Below are positions 8,957-18,128 of a stretch of 64,000 nucleotides of DNA, in pieces. Location of the stretch: contig JAHDHL010000003.1 in NCBI GenBank assembly GCA_020631355.1, positions 1 through 64,000 on the forward strand. Direction: 5' to 3'. The translations under genes and the position numbers were made by a program. The notes under the pieces were generated by a model, which was not told the origin of the DNA, made no database searches, and saw nothing but the letters and a program-made list of their open reading frames with translations. How positions within the stretch are numbered: the first letter of the stretch is position 1; every line of letters starts with the position of its first letter. The stretch comes from Saprospiraceae bacterium. Its GTDB lineage: Bacteria > Bacteroidota > Bacteroidia > Chitinophagales > Saprospiraceae.

Positions 8957-10267
8957 ATGGATATAATATTTTTGTTGGTAGGCTTATTGATTGGAACACT
9001 TGCAGCATGGTTTGTTGCCAAATTCAAGTTTGGTGGATTAAGTGAAACTGAATTATCCAAAAAATATGTAGCAAGGGAAGCATACCAATCATTGGAAGCC
9101 CAAACTGATATCATGAAAGCTGATGTGGTAGAGAAAGAACAGGAAATTAGGGAAATGGCTTCTTCTATTTCGGCCAAGGAACAAATCATCATCAACCTAG
9201 AAGAAAAACTCTATAATCAGAAAGAGGAGATTGATACTATGCACAAGCATATGGAAGATCGTTTTGCCAATTTGGCTGAGCGTCTTTTTGAAGAAAAGAG
9301 TAAGAAGTTTTCCTTACAGAATCACGACCAACTCAATGGCCTTCTAAGTCCTTTCAAACAAAAATTCAGAGAATTCGAAGAAAACATTGAAAAGCGGTAC
9401 TGGGAGGAAACCAAAGAACGTATTTCCCTCCAGAAGGAGATACAACAACTAAGGGACTTGAACATGCAATTGAGTGAGGATGCCAATAATTTGGTGAGCG
9501 CCTTGAAAGGAGACAACAAGGCACAGGGAGACTGGGGAGAATTCCAATTGGAAGTGTTGCTAGAGAAAGCCGGGTTGGAAAATGGGATTCATTTTTCAAC
9601 TCAGCAATCCTTCCTCAATAGGGAGGGCAAACAGCATCGTCCGGATTTCATTATCAATCTACCGGATGATAAGCACTTGGTCATTGACTCAAAGGTATCC
9701 CTTAAATCCTACGAAAAGTACTTCCAGGCAGAAACGGAAGCAGAAAGGAATAAACACCTGACCAATCATATTTCAAGCCTAAGATCCCACATCAAGGACT
9801 TGGCGTCGAAGAATTATCAGATGCTATATCAGATTAATTCTCCTGATTATTTATTGATGTTCATACCGATAGAGCCGGCACTCACCGTTGCACTCCAGAA
9901 AGAATCAAGATTATTCTTGGATGCATTGGATAAGAACATTGTTCTGGTAAGCAACACCACCTTATTGGCAACGATGAGGACGGTCTCTTTCATTTGGAAA
10001 CAGGAAAAACAGAAAAAGAATGTGCTTGAGATTGCTCGACAGAGCGGGCTTTTGTATGATAAATTCTGTTCCTTTTCGGAAGACCTCCAGGAAATTGGCA
10101 AGCGATTGGGACAGGCACAGGTTTCTTATGATACGGCCATCCGTAAGTTGTCCGATTCGGCCAAGTATGGGGATACACTAATCGGACGGGCTGAACGCAT
10201 TAAGAAATTAGGAGCCAAAACAACCAAACAACTTCCCAAAGAGATGCTGTCAGATGTCGAAGAATAG
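8957..10267 (+). CDS. rmuC: DNA recombination protein RmuC
   Basis: 436 residues. Residues 3-17 are a membrane anchor (IIFLLVGLLIGTLAAWFV), followed by a long coiled coil to about residue 160. The RmuC domain with its PD-(D/E)XK-like fold comes next (GDWGEFQLEVLLEKAGLENG, then RPDFIINLPDDKHLVIDSKV, showing the D...D.K active-site pattern). In E. coli RmuC restrains inversions at short inverted repeats; a nuclease role is inferred from the fold. It has its own terminator-promoter boundary upstream. Confidence 0.95.
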   Translation: MDIIFLLVGLLIGTLAAWFVAKFKFGGLSETELSKKYVAREAYQSLEAQTDIMKADVVEKEQEIREMASSISAKEQIIINLEEKLYNQKEEIDTMHKHMEDRFANLAERLFEEKSKKFSLQNHDQLNGLLSPFKQKFREFEENIEKRYWEETKERISLQKEIQQLRDLNMQLSEDANNLVSALKGDNKAQGDWGEFQLEVLLEKAGLENGIHFSTQQSFLNREGKQHRPDFIINLPDDKHLVIDSKVSLKSYEKYFQAETEAERNKHLTNHISSLRSHIKDLASKNYQMLYQINSPDYLLMFIPIEPALTVALQKESRLFLDALDKNIVLVSNTTLLATMRTVSFIWKQEKQKKNVLEIARQSGLLYDKFCSFSEDLQEIGKRLGQAQVSYDTAIRKLSDSAKYGDTLIGRAERIKKLGAKTTKQLPKEMLSDVEE

Positions 10268-10382
10268 CATAAATCCATTTTTTGGATGATAATTCAGGTA
10301 GTAATTGCTTCAAGAATAAGGATGCATGTAAAGTTTAACCCTCAATTCCATAACTTTAGATTCAAACTAATTTCAATATCTG

Positions 10383-11792
10383 ATGAAGCGATTTCTACCT
10401 CTTTGTATCTTATCTTTTTTATTTGTTGCAACTACCTTTGCGCAGACCACGGTTACGGTTGGGAATACTGTCCTGACAGAACGCCAAGTAGCTACCGGCC
10501 TTGATATCCCTTGGGAAATCCTATGGGGAGCTGATGACCATATTTGGGTAACGGAAAGAACCGGTAGGGTAAAAAGAATCAATCCTGAGAATGGTAATAC
10601 AACAACTGTATTAAACCTAGCAAGTGATATCTTCGGTGGTGACGGTGAACCCGGACTTCTCGGAATGGCATTGCACCCGGACTTCGATAATACTCCGAAG
10701 GTATTCTTGGTGTATACTTACTTGGTTACGGGGAATACAAGGCGTGAAAAACTCGTCACCTACGATTGGGATGGCAGTTCATTATCAAATGAGCAAGTCG
10801 TTTTGGATGGCTTATTGGCCGCCAATATCCATAATGGTTCAAGATTGTTGTTCCTTCCAGATAATACCTTACTTATGACAACCGGGGATGTAGGTAACAG
10901 TAGCAATTCCTTGAACATGAATTCATTGATGGGAAAGACGCTCAGAATGAACATGGACGGAAGCATTCCAAGTGATAATCCTGATCCTACAAGTTTGATT
11001 TACACCTATGGGAATCGTAACGCACAAGGGCTTTGCGAGGGGCCGAATGGTAGAATCTATGCTTCTGAACATGGTCAGAATCATTCTGATGAAATCAATA
11101 TAATCCAGGCAGGCGATAATTATGGTTGGCCTGAGGTAGAGGGACCTTGCAACACTTCTCTTGAAGCCAATTACTGTAACTCAAACGATGTACGTGAACC
11201 GATTTGGGCTTGGACGAATTACTGTATTGCTCCTAATGATTTGGTATATTATAACCACCCTGCAATCCCGGAATGGGAAAATTCATTATTGGTAGCCATC
11301 CTAGGAGGAATTTCAGCACAGGAGCCTAGGGTATCCGTATTGAAACTGAATTCTAACGGATTAGGAGTTATTAGTGAAGAAGAATATTTTCCAAACTTTG
11401 GTAGAATTAGGGATGTATGTGTGAATCCTAATAATGGTGCAATCTATTTCGCTACCAATGGTACATTCTACCCGGGTTCAGGTCCGAATAGAATCATGGA
11501 ATATAAGAACAATGATTTCACTTCCTCCAACGAGGTCATTTATGATATTGACAACCAATACATCAAGGTGAGCCCGAATCCAATACGAACAGTAGGAAAG
11601 ATTGAGTTTTCAGAATCTTTCATTGGATTCAAATATGATATCATTTCATATAATGGTCAGATAGTGAAGTCAGCAACAATCACAGATTCAACAGTAGAAA
11701 TATCCAAGGATTTGTTACCAACTGGAGCTTATTACATCAAGGCGACCAATGATGAGGGAACTATCACACAAACCATCATGATGGCAGATTAA
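10383..11792 (+). CDS. Secreted PQQ-type glucose/sorbosone dehydrogenase-like protein with T9SS sorting domain
   Basis: 469 residues. Signal peptide MKRFLPLCILSFLFVATTFAQ is followed by a GSDH six-bladed propeller: WEILWGADDHIWVTERTGRV, then GLLGMALHPDF, LLMTTGDVG, YGNRNAQGL and ASEHGQNHSDEIN are typical of the soluble aldose sugar dehydrogenase family. Such enzymes oxidise sugars with PQQ. The C-terminal 75 residues (VSPNPIRTVGKIEFSES onward, ending ITQTIMMAD) are a type A T9SS sorting domain, so it should reach the cell surface. No PQQ synthesis genes are nearby, so cofactor may come from elsewhere. A terminator follows. Confidence 0.9.
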   Translation: MKRFLPLCILSFLFVATTFAQTTVTVGNTVLTERQVATGLDIPWEILWGADDHIWVTERTGRVKRINPENGNTTTVLNLASDIFGGDGEPGLLGMALHPDFDNTPKVFLVYTYLVTGNTRREKLVTYDWDGSSLSNEQVVLDGLLAANIHNGSRLLFLPDNTLLMTTGDVGNSSNSLNMNSLMGKTLRMNMDGSIPSDNPDPTSLIYTYGNRNAQGLCEGPNGRIYASEHGQNHSDEINIIQAGDNYGWPEVEGPCNTSLEANYCNSNDVREPIWAWTNYCIAPNDLVYYNHPAIPEWENSLLVAILGGISAQEPRVSVLKLNSNGLGVISEEEYFPNFGRIRDVCVNPNNGAIYFATNGTFYPGSGPNRIMEYKNNDFTSSNEVIYDIDNQYIKVSPNPIRTVGKIEFSESFIGFKYDIISYNGQIVKSATITDSTVEISKDLLPTGAYYIKATNDEGTITQTIMMAD

Positions 11793-11816
11793 TACATTAG
11801 GTATTTTATCAAGTAG

Positions 11817-11847
11817 AAAAGGGAAATAGTTTTACTATTTCCCTTTT
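11817..11847 (+). terminator. Rho-independent terminator
   Basis: Stem of 14 bp (AAAAGGGAAATAGT with its complement) around TTT, followed by a T-run. It is 24 bases after the sugar dehydrogenase stop codon. Confidence 0.88.
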
Positions 11848-11931
11848 TTCATATACATTGCGATACTTTGTCTCATTGATTTTTCTAATTAAAAAATGAG
11901 AGACAACTTCCATAATGATTATACGGTTAAA

Positions 11932-12570
11932 ATGGCAAAAAAGAAGAAATACTACGTAGTTTGGGCAGGTCACAAAACAGGTGTTTTCGAAACTTGGGCA
12001 GAGTGTTTGTTGGCTACCAAGGGCTTTCCGAATGCCAAGTACAAATCGTTTGCCACACGATACGAAGCAGAGGATGCCTTTATGGGAGTGGAACATATTC
12101 CCGAAGTAGGGAAGAAAAAGAAAGCAACACCCATAATTAAGAATTACGATAAGATTCCAGAAATTATACAGAATAGTATTTGTGTGGATGCCGCTTGTAG
12201 CGGAAATCCCGGAATGATGGAATACAGGGGCGTTATTACATCATCAGGAAAGGAAATATTCAAAATTGGTCCTTACAAGTATGGAACCAATAATATTGGT
12301 GAGTTCCTAGCCCTGGTGCATGGTTTGGCACTCCTACAGAAAAAGGAAATGTATGACTTGCCCATCTATTCCGATTCCAAGATTGCAATGGGATGGGTTG
12401 CCAAGAAAAAATGCAATACCAAATTGGTGAAAAATGATAAAACCAAAGTACTACACCAATTGATTTCTAGAGGTGAAAAATGGCTTAAGGAAAATACCTA
12501 CAAGAATCCAATCCATAAATGGGAAACCAAGGAGTGGGGGGAGATACCTGCAGATTTTGGAAGGAAATAA
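11932..12570 (+). CDS. rnhA: Ribonuclease HI with N-terminal viroplasmin (dsRNA/RNA:DNA hybrid-binding) domain
   Basis: Degrades RNA in RNA:DNA hybrids. From the ATG at 11932 the product is 212 residues. Residues 1-50 are a Cauli_VI/viroplasmin-type hybrid-binding domain (KKKKYYVVWAGHKTGVFETW, then YEAEDAF). The RNase H fold follows with the four acidic residues visible: D in CVDAACSGNPG, E in NNIGEFLALVHGL, D in YSDSKIAMGW and D in IPADFG near the end. I prefer this start over the in-frame ATG at 11896 because MAKKKKYYVVW is the usual N-terminus; the longer form would add 12 residues. It converges on the DUF5706 gene with a 7-base gap. Confidence 0.92.
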   Translation: MAKKKKYYVVWAGHKTGVFETWAECLLATKGFPNAKYKSFATRYEAEDAFMGVEHIPEVGKKKKATPIIKNYDKIPEIIQNSICVDAACSGNPGMMEYRGVITSSGKEIFKIGPYKYGTNNIGEFLALVHGLALLQKKEMYDLPIYSDSKIAMGWVAKKKCNTKLVKNDKTKVLHQLISRGEKWLKENTYKNPIHKWETKEWGEIPADFGRK

Positions 12571-12577
12571 AACCTGC

Positions 12578-13786
12578 CTAACTGAACGCTATATAGCTGA
12601 ATAGCAACACGGATATAATGAAACCTCCTAGGAAAATATGATACGATAAGCGGAGTAATTTGTACTTTTTATCAAGGGTTTTGCCCAGATAGTACAAATC
12701 CCTGCTCATATTTCCATAGACGAGTTCATCATTGCGAAGCATGGCGTCCATGGCTTCCTCGAATTCCTCAAGGCTCATATTAGAAAAATTACCAAAAAAG
12801 GCAATGTTCTTCCTTGCATCCATAATATTTGCACCTTTCTTATTTTTTTTGGTTACCCTAGGACTAGCAGAGGCCACTGAGAAAATCAGGGAAACCAAAG
12901 CCGTCAGTAAGAAAATGGCCAATGGCATGGTGGTTCTTGGTACATCGTAGATAATGGTGCTGTATGTAATGATGGAAATAACCACAGAAACCAAAATCGT
13001 ATTGATACCTGTCATCATATTGGCCTTGTTGTCAGCAATGGCCGATAATTGTATGTGGTTTTGATAGACAGCCCTGAAAAAAGTCTGTGCACCTCTTTGC
13101 GGTATTTTGGGCTCGATACCCTGATACTTGCGCAATAACTGATGTTCCCTGTCTTTCTTAACCTTGGATTTCAGAGCAATATTATCCGTCCGCTTTTTTT
13201 GGTCAATGATATTCTGATTCAGAATAGGGGTGAATAACATTTGTCCATAAGGCGTAAAGAATTTGGACTTCAACAGCATATCCAAATGCTTTTCTTCCCA
13301 TTCCAGAATACCATACTTCCTTCCTAGAATCAATTCTTCCTCCAATCGCATCAATGGAGCCAATCGCATATTATTGGAAGTGGACCAATAAGCGAGTTGG
13401 GCATCGTGCAATAACTGATCTTCCGGTGTTGTAGGCGTATCGGCTTGGCTGGCCTTGGTCATACAACGAATGACTTTGGTAGCCAATTCATTCGGATAAT
13501 TTTCCTGTAATAGGAATGCAGAAGCCTGCTCTTTCGCAGATTCCAAGGGAGCTCCATAATTCAGAAGCTTGCCACAAGCCAGAAACCAGGAGGAAATCTT
13601 AGCAACTTCCGTTTCTGTCGAAAACTCATTATAACCTGAAAAATTACCAATATCCTGTATCAGGGTGGCGATTTCCGATGCTCTCCTATAATCATGGAAA
13701 AGCAATTGGGAACTTCCCTTTTCATTGAAAAGACCCAATACGAATCCCTCTGTTTTCTTAATGATATTTGGTAATGAAGATGTCAT
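12578..13786 (-). CDS. Pycsar-effector-like membrane protein (DUF5706) with degenerate HD domain
   Basis: 402 residues in two parts. Residues 10-185 align in layout with HD-phosphohydrolase domains of this Bacteroidota family (FHDYRRA at 30-36, LLHDAQLAYW at 125-134, LEWEEKHLDM at 161-170). The metal-binding HD itself is lost, reading WFLACG at 67-72 where WFHDxG is expected, and the usual second Asp of DAD is Gln130. Residues 240-402 form the DUF5706/PycTM unit: signature LSAIADNKANMM at 247-258, then membrane segments near 260-280, 287-308 and 380-401. In Pycsar defence this unit disrupts the membrane on binding a cyclic nucleotide; no nucleotide cyclase gene is nearby. The domain call is firm; a role in immunity is inference. 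Confidence 0.8.
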   Translation of the reverse strand: MTSSLPNIIKKTEGFVLGLFNEKGSSQLLFHDYRRASEIATLIQDIGNFSGYNEFSTETEVAKISSWFLACGKLLNYGAPLESAKEQASAFLLQENYPNELATKVIRCMTKASQADTPTTPEDQLLHDAQLAYWSTSNNMRLAPLMRLEEELILGRKYGILEWEEKHLDMLLKSKFFTPYGQMLFTPILNQNIIDQKKRTDNIALKSKVKKDREHQLLRKYQGIEPKIPQRGAQTFFRAVYQNHIQLSAIADNKANMMTGINTILVSVVISIITYSTIIYDVPRTTMPLAIFLLTALVSLIFSVASASPRVTKKNKKGANIMDARKNIAFFGNFSNMSLEEFEEAMDAMLRNDELVYGNMSRDLYYLGKTLDKKYKLLRLSYHIFLGGFIISVLLFSYIAFS

Positions 13787-13793
13787 TGAAGTG

Positions 13794-13809
13794 TACCTGA
13801 TATCAGGTA
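13794..13809. promoter_or_regulatory. Perfect 16-bp palindrome at the DUF5706 gene start
   Basis: TACCTGATATCAGGTA is its own reverse complement and lies 7 bases upstream of the ATG of the DUF5706 gene (13784-13786). It has the size and position of a repressor operator overlapping the start of transcription or translation. No regulator gene is adjacent. Confidence 0.45.
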
Positions 13810-13916
13810 TGTTTATGAATGGTTTTCCCTAAGAATTAATAATTTATGTATGCTATGATGTAATAAATTTAAATATATTTCATCAAAAATGCCTGCTATT
13901 TGCCTTAAAACATGTT

Positions 13917-14957
13917 CTAGGCCTTGATTCGACTTCGGTATACGACCAGATAGTTCTTGAGTAATTCAAGGCTCTCCCTGTCCTTTCCTAAGATATACTT
14001 AGGGTCAGTGCGCGAGAGAATCTCATAATCAAGGAAGTGGTCTATCTGTTTTTTCAGACTGATTTCACTCAACAAATGGAGTAGGGGAAACATCCTGCTC
14101 TTTTTGTCATTCTTGATTCTTTCATAGGTAATCAATGCATTGAAAAGTGCTTCCTTTTCCTGAATAATGACAGCAGGTTGTTTGGAGATTTTTGTCATTT
14201 CATCGGTGTAGTTGGGTTCATATTCCCAAACTGCCTTGACGGCTGCATACCCCGCCCAGACTGAATGACCGTAACCAATAGTCACCTGATTATTCCCAAC
14301 TGGCGATATGGTATATATGGGATTGAATTCCAATTCTTCATAATGAATACCTGCCTCCTTGAATGTGGATTCCATCTGTAACATGATATCCTTGTTATTC
14401 CTATTGAACAAGTGTGCATATGAAATATGATGGACTGCTTTTTCAGTGTCATTGAGAGACAGATAAAGTTCAGCCAATTTCAATCGTGCTTCTGTTTCGG
14501 CGAAATTGAATTCCAGGGCTCGTTCATACCAGTAGATAGCGGTTTCCGTTTTGTTTTCCTTAGCATAGGTGTTCCCTATCGCACAAAGAATCTTAGTGTC
14601 CCCTGGTTTGGTATCCTTTACTTTTTCCAAGCAGATTCTGGCCTTACTGAAATTCCCTTTCTTCATTGATTTGTCTGAAGAACGAATTGATTTTCTTTGT
14701 TTCTTGGAATAATTGGATGCAGCTTTTAATTCTACCCTGACTTCTCCGGGGACTTCCAGCCTTACATAAGGATGGAAGTCGGATGTTGGTGTGAAAGACA
14801 ACACTATACCACCTTGCTCCAGACTATCGAATACATAAGTCTTTCTGGATTCCTCCATTAACTTGACAATTTCATCAGGAGTATGAAGGCGTTGTGCATG
14901 CAAGCTGCTGCCCAAAAGGAATAATTGCAGGATTAGAATGAAACAGAATCGACTCAT
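13917..14957 (-). CDS. Secreted TPR-repeat protein
   Basis: 346 residues. The N-terminus [22 protein letters not shown] is a Sec signal peptide. Residues about 95-190 carry two to three TPR-like helical repeats ([49 protein letters not shown]). The C-terminal half (about 210-346) is unrecognised. TPRs suggest protein-protein contacts in the periplasm. The start codon overlaps the stop of the upstream amidohydrolase gene (ATGA), so the two are probably translationally coupled. Confidence 0.8.
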   Translation of the reverse strand: MSRFCFILILQLFLLGSSLHAQRLHTPDEIVKLMEESRKTYVFDSLEQGGIVLSFTPTSDFHPYVRLEVPGEVRVELKAASNYSKKQRKSIRSSDKSMKKGNFSKARICLEKVKDTKPGDTKILCAIGNTYAKENKTETAIYWYERALEFNFAETEARLKLAELYLSLNDTEKAVHHISYAHLFNRNNKDIMLQMESTFKEAGIHYEELEFNPIYTISPVGNNQVTIGYGHSVWAGYAAVKAVWEYEPNYTDEMTKISKQPAVIIQEKEALFNALITYERIKNDKKSRMFPLLHLLSEISLKKQIDHFLDYEILSRTDPKYILGKDRESLELLKNYLVVYRSRIKA

Positions 14958-16129
14958 ATTATTCTTTTTACTGATGTTTGGCCAAGATTGTTACCATCAA
15001 ATCCCTCCAATAACAATATTCCGGGTTTCTTCCCTACGGTAATGCTGCCCAGTTCATCCTCATATGATAGTGCCTTGGCACCATTCAATGTAGCCCATTC
15101 CAATAATGTTTCAAAGGGAATATAGGATTGGAAACGGGCAATGGTTTTCATTTCCTCCAAGATAGATAATTGCCAGTTGGATGTCAGGCTATCTGTACCC
15201 AAAGTGACACTTGCCCCTTGGTCCAGGAAATATTGATAATTCGGAAGTCTGTTTTCAATGTATAAATTGGCATTCGGACATGAAGCCCAAAATGTCTTGT
15301 CACTCCAATTCTGAGCTGCAATGATATCAGCTTCACTGGTGAGTGTATTATGTACGAACAATGTCTTGTTTTTGGGCGACATGTGCTTCAGCAAATAATG
15401 GATGGAAGTGGTACCAGGTGCTTCAAATCCATCCACATTCAAGCCGAAGGATTGATACCAATCGACAAAACCTCCAGTCCCTCTGAGAAAGAGTTCCTGC
15501 TCAGGAGGAGTCTCTTGGTTATGTACACTAATGGTTCGTCCATCCTCTGGCGTATGCTCCCTTATGTATTCGAAAAGTTGCTCAGAAACACTGTACGGGG
15601 CATGCGGCACGATGGATTTTCTATCCCGATGCATGGATGCCTTGGCCTTGAATACCTGATGGTACTCATCGAATTTCTGCTTCGCATCCTGTGTTTGCAG
15701 CAAATCAAAGAACTCGACAAAAGTATAATATTGGATAGGACTACCATCCTTGGTCTTGAAAGTATCAGTGACATTGGAAATGTCACCTACTGCCATTATA
15801 CCGTTGTCCCACATCTCTTGGTCCGCCTTTTTAATTGCATCCATTATGATATCCTGAGACATATTCCTTTGGGTTACTACACAATTCACAAAAGGAATCA
15901 ATCCGGTTCCTGTATCCGCCACACCTTTCATATGAGACAATTCCAGATGGCAATGGGAATTGACGAAGCCGGGAATGATGGCACCCTCATGATATTCTAC
16001 ACTTGTAGCATCATGGTCAGATAATTTTTCGATGGCAAGGACCTTACCCACATCATCAATAATGATAACTCCATCCTTGATAGAAGGTCCGTCTACGGGA
16101 TAAATCGTGTGAGCTGTAATCTTTTTCAT
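14954..16129 (-). CDS. Amidohydrolase-superfamily (TRZ/ATZ-type) metal-dependent hydrolase
   Basis: 391 residues, cytoplasmic. It shows the chlorohydrolase/deaminase-branch metal site: H59-x-H61 in [10 protein letters not shown]203 in SVHNQE, H260 in LFVHNT and D313 in LGTDSLTSN, with the surrounding PHAPYSVS and SCPNANLYI patterns. Relatives deaminate or dechlorinate N-heterocyclic compounds (guanine, S-adenosylhomocysteine, aminofutalosine). The substrate cannot be set from sequence; no other menaquinone-futalosine genes are nearby. It is coupled by a 4-base overlap to the downstream TPR gene. Confidence 0.85.
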   Translation of the reverse strand: MKKITAHTIYPVDGPSIKDGVIIIDDVGKVLAIEKLSDHDATSVEYHEGAIIPGFVNSHCHLELSHMKGVADTGTGLIPFVNCVVTQRNMSQDIIMDAIKKADQEMWDNGIMAVGDISNVTDTFKTKDGSPIQYYTFVEFFDLLQTQDAKQKFDEYHQVFKAKASMHRDRKSIVPHAPYSVSEQLFEYIREHTPEDGRTISVHNQETPPEQELFLRGTGGFVDWYQSFGLNVDGFEAPGTTSIHYLLKHMSPKNKTLFVHNTLTSEADIIAAQNWSDKTFWASCPNANLYIENRLPNYQYFLDQGASVTLGTDSLTSNWQLSILEEMKTIARFQSYIPFETLLEWATLNGAKALSYEDELGSITVGKKPGILLLEGFDGNNLGQTSVKRII

Positions 16130-16302
16130 GCCTATACTTACTTTTGCGACGTGTAAATGATACTTTGGTAATGGCGTTTATTTGTAAGAGTTCAATTTTT
16201 AATTGAACAACCCCAAAGTTACATCCTTTATCATATTAATAATCCTTATTTGATGTACCATTGTAACAAAGTCTATCTCGTACGACATATTAACCAAACA
16301 GG

Positions 16303-16833
16303 ATGCTAAAGGAAAGTATGGGAAAACATATGGTGTGCTTGCATTTGGGGAGCAACTTAGGGGATCGGATACATCATCTTAATCAGGCAATAAAGCAAAT
16401 AGAACAACACATAGGTAACGTTTACTCCATTTCAAACCTATATGAAACTGATGCATGGGGCAATGAGTCCCAAGATGATTTCTACAATTTAGCCCTACTG
16501 TTGGCAACAGATTTGCCACCTGTTATAGTATTGGAACAATTATTAGCGATAGAAGACGAATTAGGCCGTATCCGAGAGGAGAGGTGGGGGCCAAGAATCA
16601 TTGATATAGATCTGATTTACTATGATGATTGTGTCATTGATATTAAAAATCTAAAAGTTCCACACCCCAGATTACATCTGCGAAAATTTGTTTTGATACC
16701 TTTGATGGATATTATACCTTTCTTTGTCCATCCGACTTTTAGGCAAACCACTAGGGAATTATTAGCTTGGTCACAGGATGATTTGGAAGTCAGGGAATTA
16801 CCTATAAAATTGAGTGGAAACACAGGACTATGA
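16303..16833 (+). CDS. folK: 2-amino-4-hydroxy-6-hydroxymethyldihydropteridine pyrophosphokinase (HPPK)
   Basis: Transfers pyrophosphate from ATP to hydroxymethyldihydropterin in folate synthesis. Signatures: VCLHLGSNLGDR near the start, and the HPPK pattern RWGPRIIDIDLIYYDD, with both Asp of DID-type magnesium binding, followed by VPHPRLHLRKFVLIPL. The 176-residue length includes a 9-residue extension; the ATG at 16330 (MVCLHLGSN) is the start that best fits the family and 16303 is the longest form. It overlaps the next gene by 4 bases (ATGA). A TACTTTTG -7-like octamer at 16139-16146 is the only promoter candidate seen. Confidence 0.93.
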   Translation: MLKESMGKHMVCLHLGSNLGDRIHHLNQAIKQIEQHIGNVYSISNLYETDAWGNESQDDFYNLALLLATDLPPVIVLEQLLAIEDELGRIREERWGPRIIDIDLIYYDDCVIDIKNLKVPHPRLHLRKFVLIPLMDIIPFFVHPTFRQTTRELLAWSQDDLEVRELPIKLSGNTGL

Positions 16834-17480
16834 AAGCATCAATGCCATACCAATTCATTGCCATAGAGGGGAATATTGGAGCCGGTAAGACAACGTTGTG
16901 TAAGATGTTGGCTGACGACTGGAATGGTAAGTTGGTGTTGGAACAATTCTCGGACAATCCTTTCCTTCCTCAATTCTATCAGGATGCCGAGCGGCACGCT
17001 TTTTCAGTGGAATTATTTTTCATGACTGAGCGTCACAAACAACTTCAGGAATCATTTACCCAGCCTGAATTGTTCAATCCGTTGACCATTGCGGATTATT
17101 TCTTTATTAAAACCTTATTGTTTGCTGGTCAGAATTTGAAAGAGAATGAATTGCAACTGTTCAAGCGCCTCTTTCATATATTGAATGCCACATTCCCTAA
17201 GCCTGATTTGTTGGTTTACCTCCATAGGCCCGTAGATGTATTGTTGCAGCACATCAGGAAAAGAGGACGTGAATACGAACAGGATATTGATCCTGCATAT
17301 TTGCTGACCATTCAGCAAGCATATTTCGATTATTTCAGGACAGAACAGAATGTACCCATTCTAGTATTGGATTTGGGAGATAAGAATTTCATTGAAGACC
17401 AATCAGTCTATGATGAAATCAAGGCCAGGGTCCTGGATTCGCACAAGAAAGGATTGGGTATGTTGGAATTAGGTGGGTAA
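16830..17480 (+). CDS. Deoxynucleoside kinase (dAK/dGK/dCK-like)
   Basis: Phosphorylates deoxynucleosides for nucleotide salvage. The P-loop EGNIGAGKTT is at residues 13-22 and the lid-type basic motif HIRKRGREYEQDIDPAYL is near 145-165. The length, 216 residues, is normal for the dNK family. Translation is probably coupled to folK through a shared ATGA. The exact base preference is not readable. Its 3' end overlaps the convergent DUF985 gene by 12 bases. Confidence 0.92.
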   Translation: MKASMPYQFIAIEGNIGAGKTTLCKMLADDWNGKLVLEQFSDNPFLPQFYQDAERHAFSVELFFMTERHKQLQESFTQPELFNPLTIADYFFIKTLLFAGQNLKENELQLFKRLFHILNATFPKPDLLVYLHRPVDVLLQHIRKRGREYEQDIDPAYLLTIQQAYFDYFRTEQNVPILVLDLGDKNFIEDQSVYDEIKARVLDSHKKGLGMLELGG

Positions 17481-17975
17481 TTTCACGAATGGCTCTACTT
17501 GTTTCCAGTCTTTTCCTAAGTGTTGTTTAAGCTCGGCGGCATTTCCGTGTTCATAATCCATATTATCATATCCAGGTGACATTGTGGTTCCTAGTAAGGC
17601 AAATTGCCCTCCCTCGGCTAATTTCGCTCCCTGCCATACGTTCTTGGGTACACGAAATTGAACGTGCTGTTGATTCAGGATGTCGTGTCCGAGTGTGATT
17701 TCCTGAACCGTATAGCTTTCGTTTATCAGCACCATTTCTACGGGATCACCTAGGTAGAAATGGAATATCTCATCACTCCTCAGTTTGTGCAGTGCTGATT
17801 GCGTCTCAGGAGTCAATAAGTAATATATCGCGGAATAGAGTTTCCTTGTGGGGTGGGGCGGCTCTGGGTGGGCTAGTGTAGCTTCTGATTGAAAGGTTTC
17901 GGAATAATATCCGCCCTCGACGGGTAGGGGTTGGAGATTCAGTACCCTAATTAAGTTGATAATGTAATTATTCAT
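17469..17975 (-). CDS. DUF985 cupin-family protein
   Basis: 168 residues. The DUF985 pattern LNLQPLPVEGGYYSETFQS, then YSAIYYLLTPETQSALHKLRSDEIFHFYLGDPVEM, then TMSPGYD, matches a single-domain cupin with the conserved HKL/EIFH metal-site region. The biochemical role of the family is unsettled. An exact -7 element TAATTTTG lies on the same strand at 18024-18031, about 48 bases upstream. The last 12 bases overlap the convergent kinase gene. Confidence 0.88.
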   Translation of the reverse strand: MNNYIINLIRVLNLQPLPVEGGYYSETFQSEATLAHPEPPHPTRKLYSAIYYLLTPETQSALHKLRSDEIFHFYLGDPVEMVLINESYTVQEITLGHDILNQQHVQFRVPKNVWQGAKLAEGGQFALLGTTMSPGYDNMDYEHGNAAELKQHLGKDWKQVEPFVKLPT

Positions 17976-18076
17976 AATAATATTATACTCATTTAAAATT
18001 TTCTTTCAAATAAAATACACTAACAAAATTATGTCAAATAACAAAAGTGGTTGAAAGTTGCTGTGCTTATTATGCA

Positions 18077-18104
18077 TTGAAATATATTGGAATGATTACC
18101 TTTG
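18077..18104 (+). promoter_or_regulatory. Promoter of the 18.1-23.8 kb cassette
   Basis: TTG at 18077-18079, a 17-base spacer and TACCTTTG at 18097-18104 fit the Bacteroidota consensus (TTG-N17-TAnnTTTG) well. The first start codon (TTG) follows 24 bases later. Confidence 0.65.
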
Positions 18105-18128
18105 AATGAACTAAATTAGTGAGAATAA

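Noticed and set aside
10268-10300. Terminator after rmuC
   Set aside because: ATCCA-TTTTTT-TGGAT gives only about 5 bp with no T-run after it.
12578-13786. A complete Pycsar defence operon
   Set aside because: Only the effector-like gene is present; the neighbours are RNase HI and a TPR/amidohydrolase pair, and no nucleotide cyclase was found.
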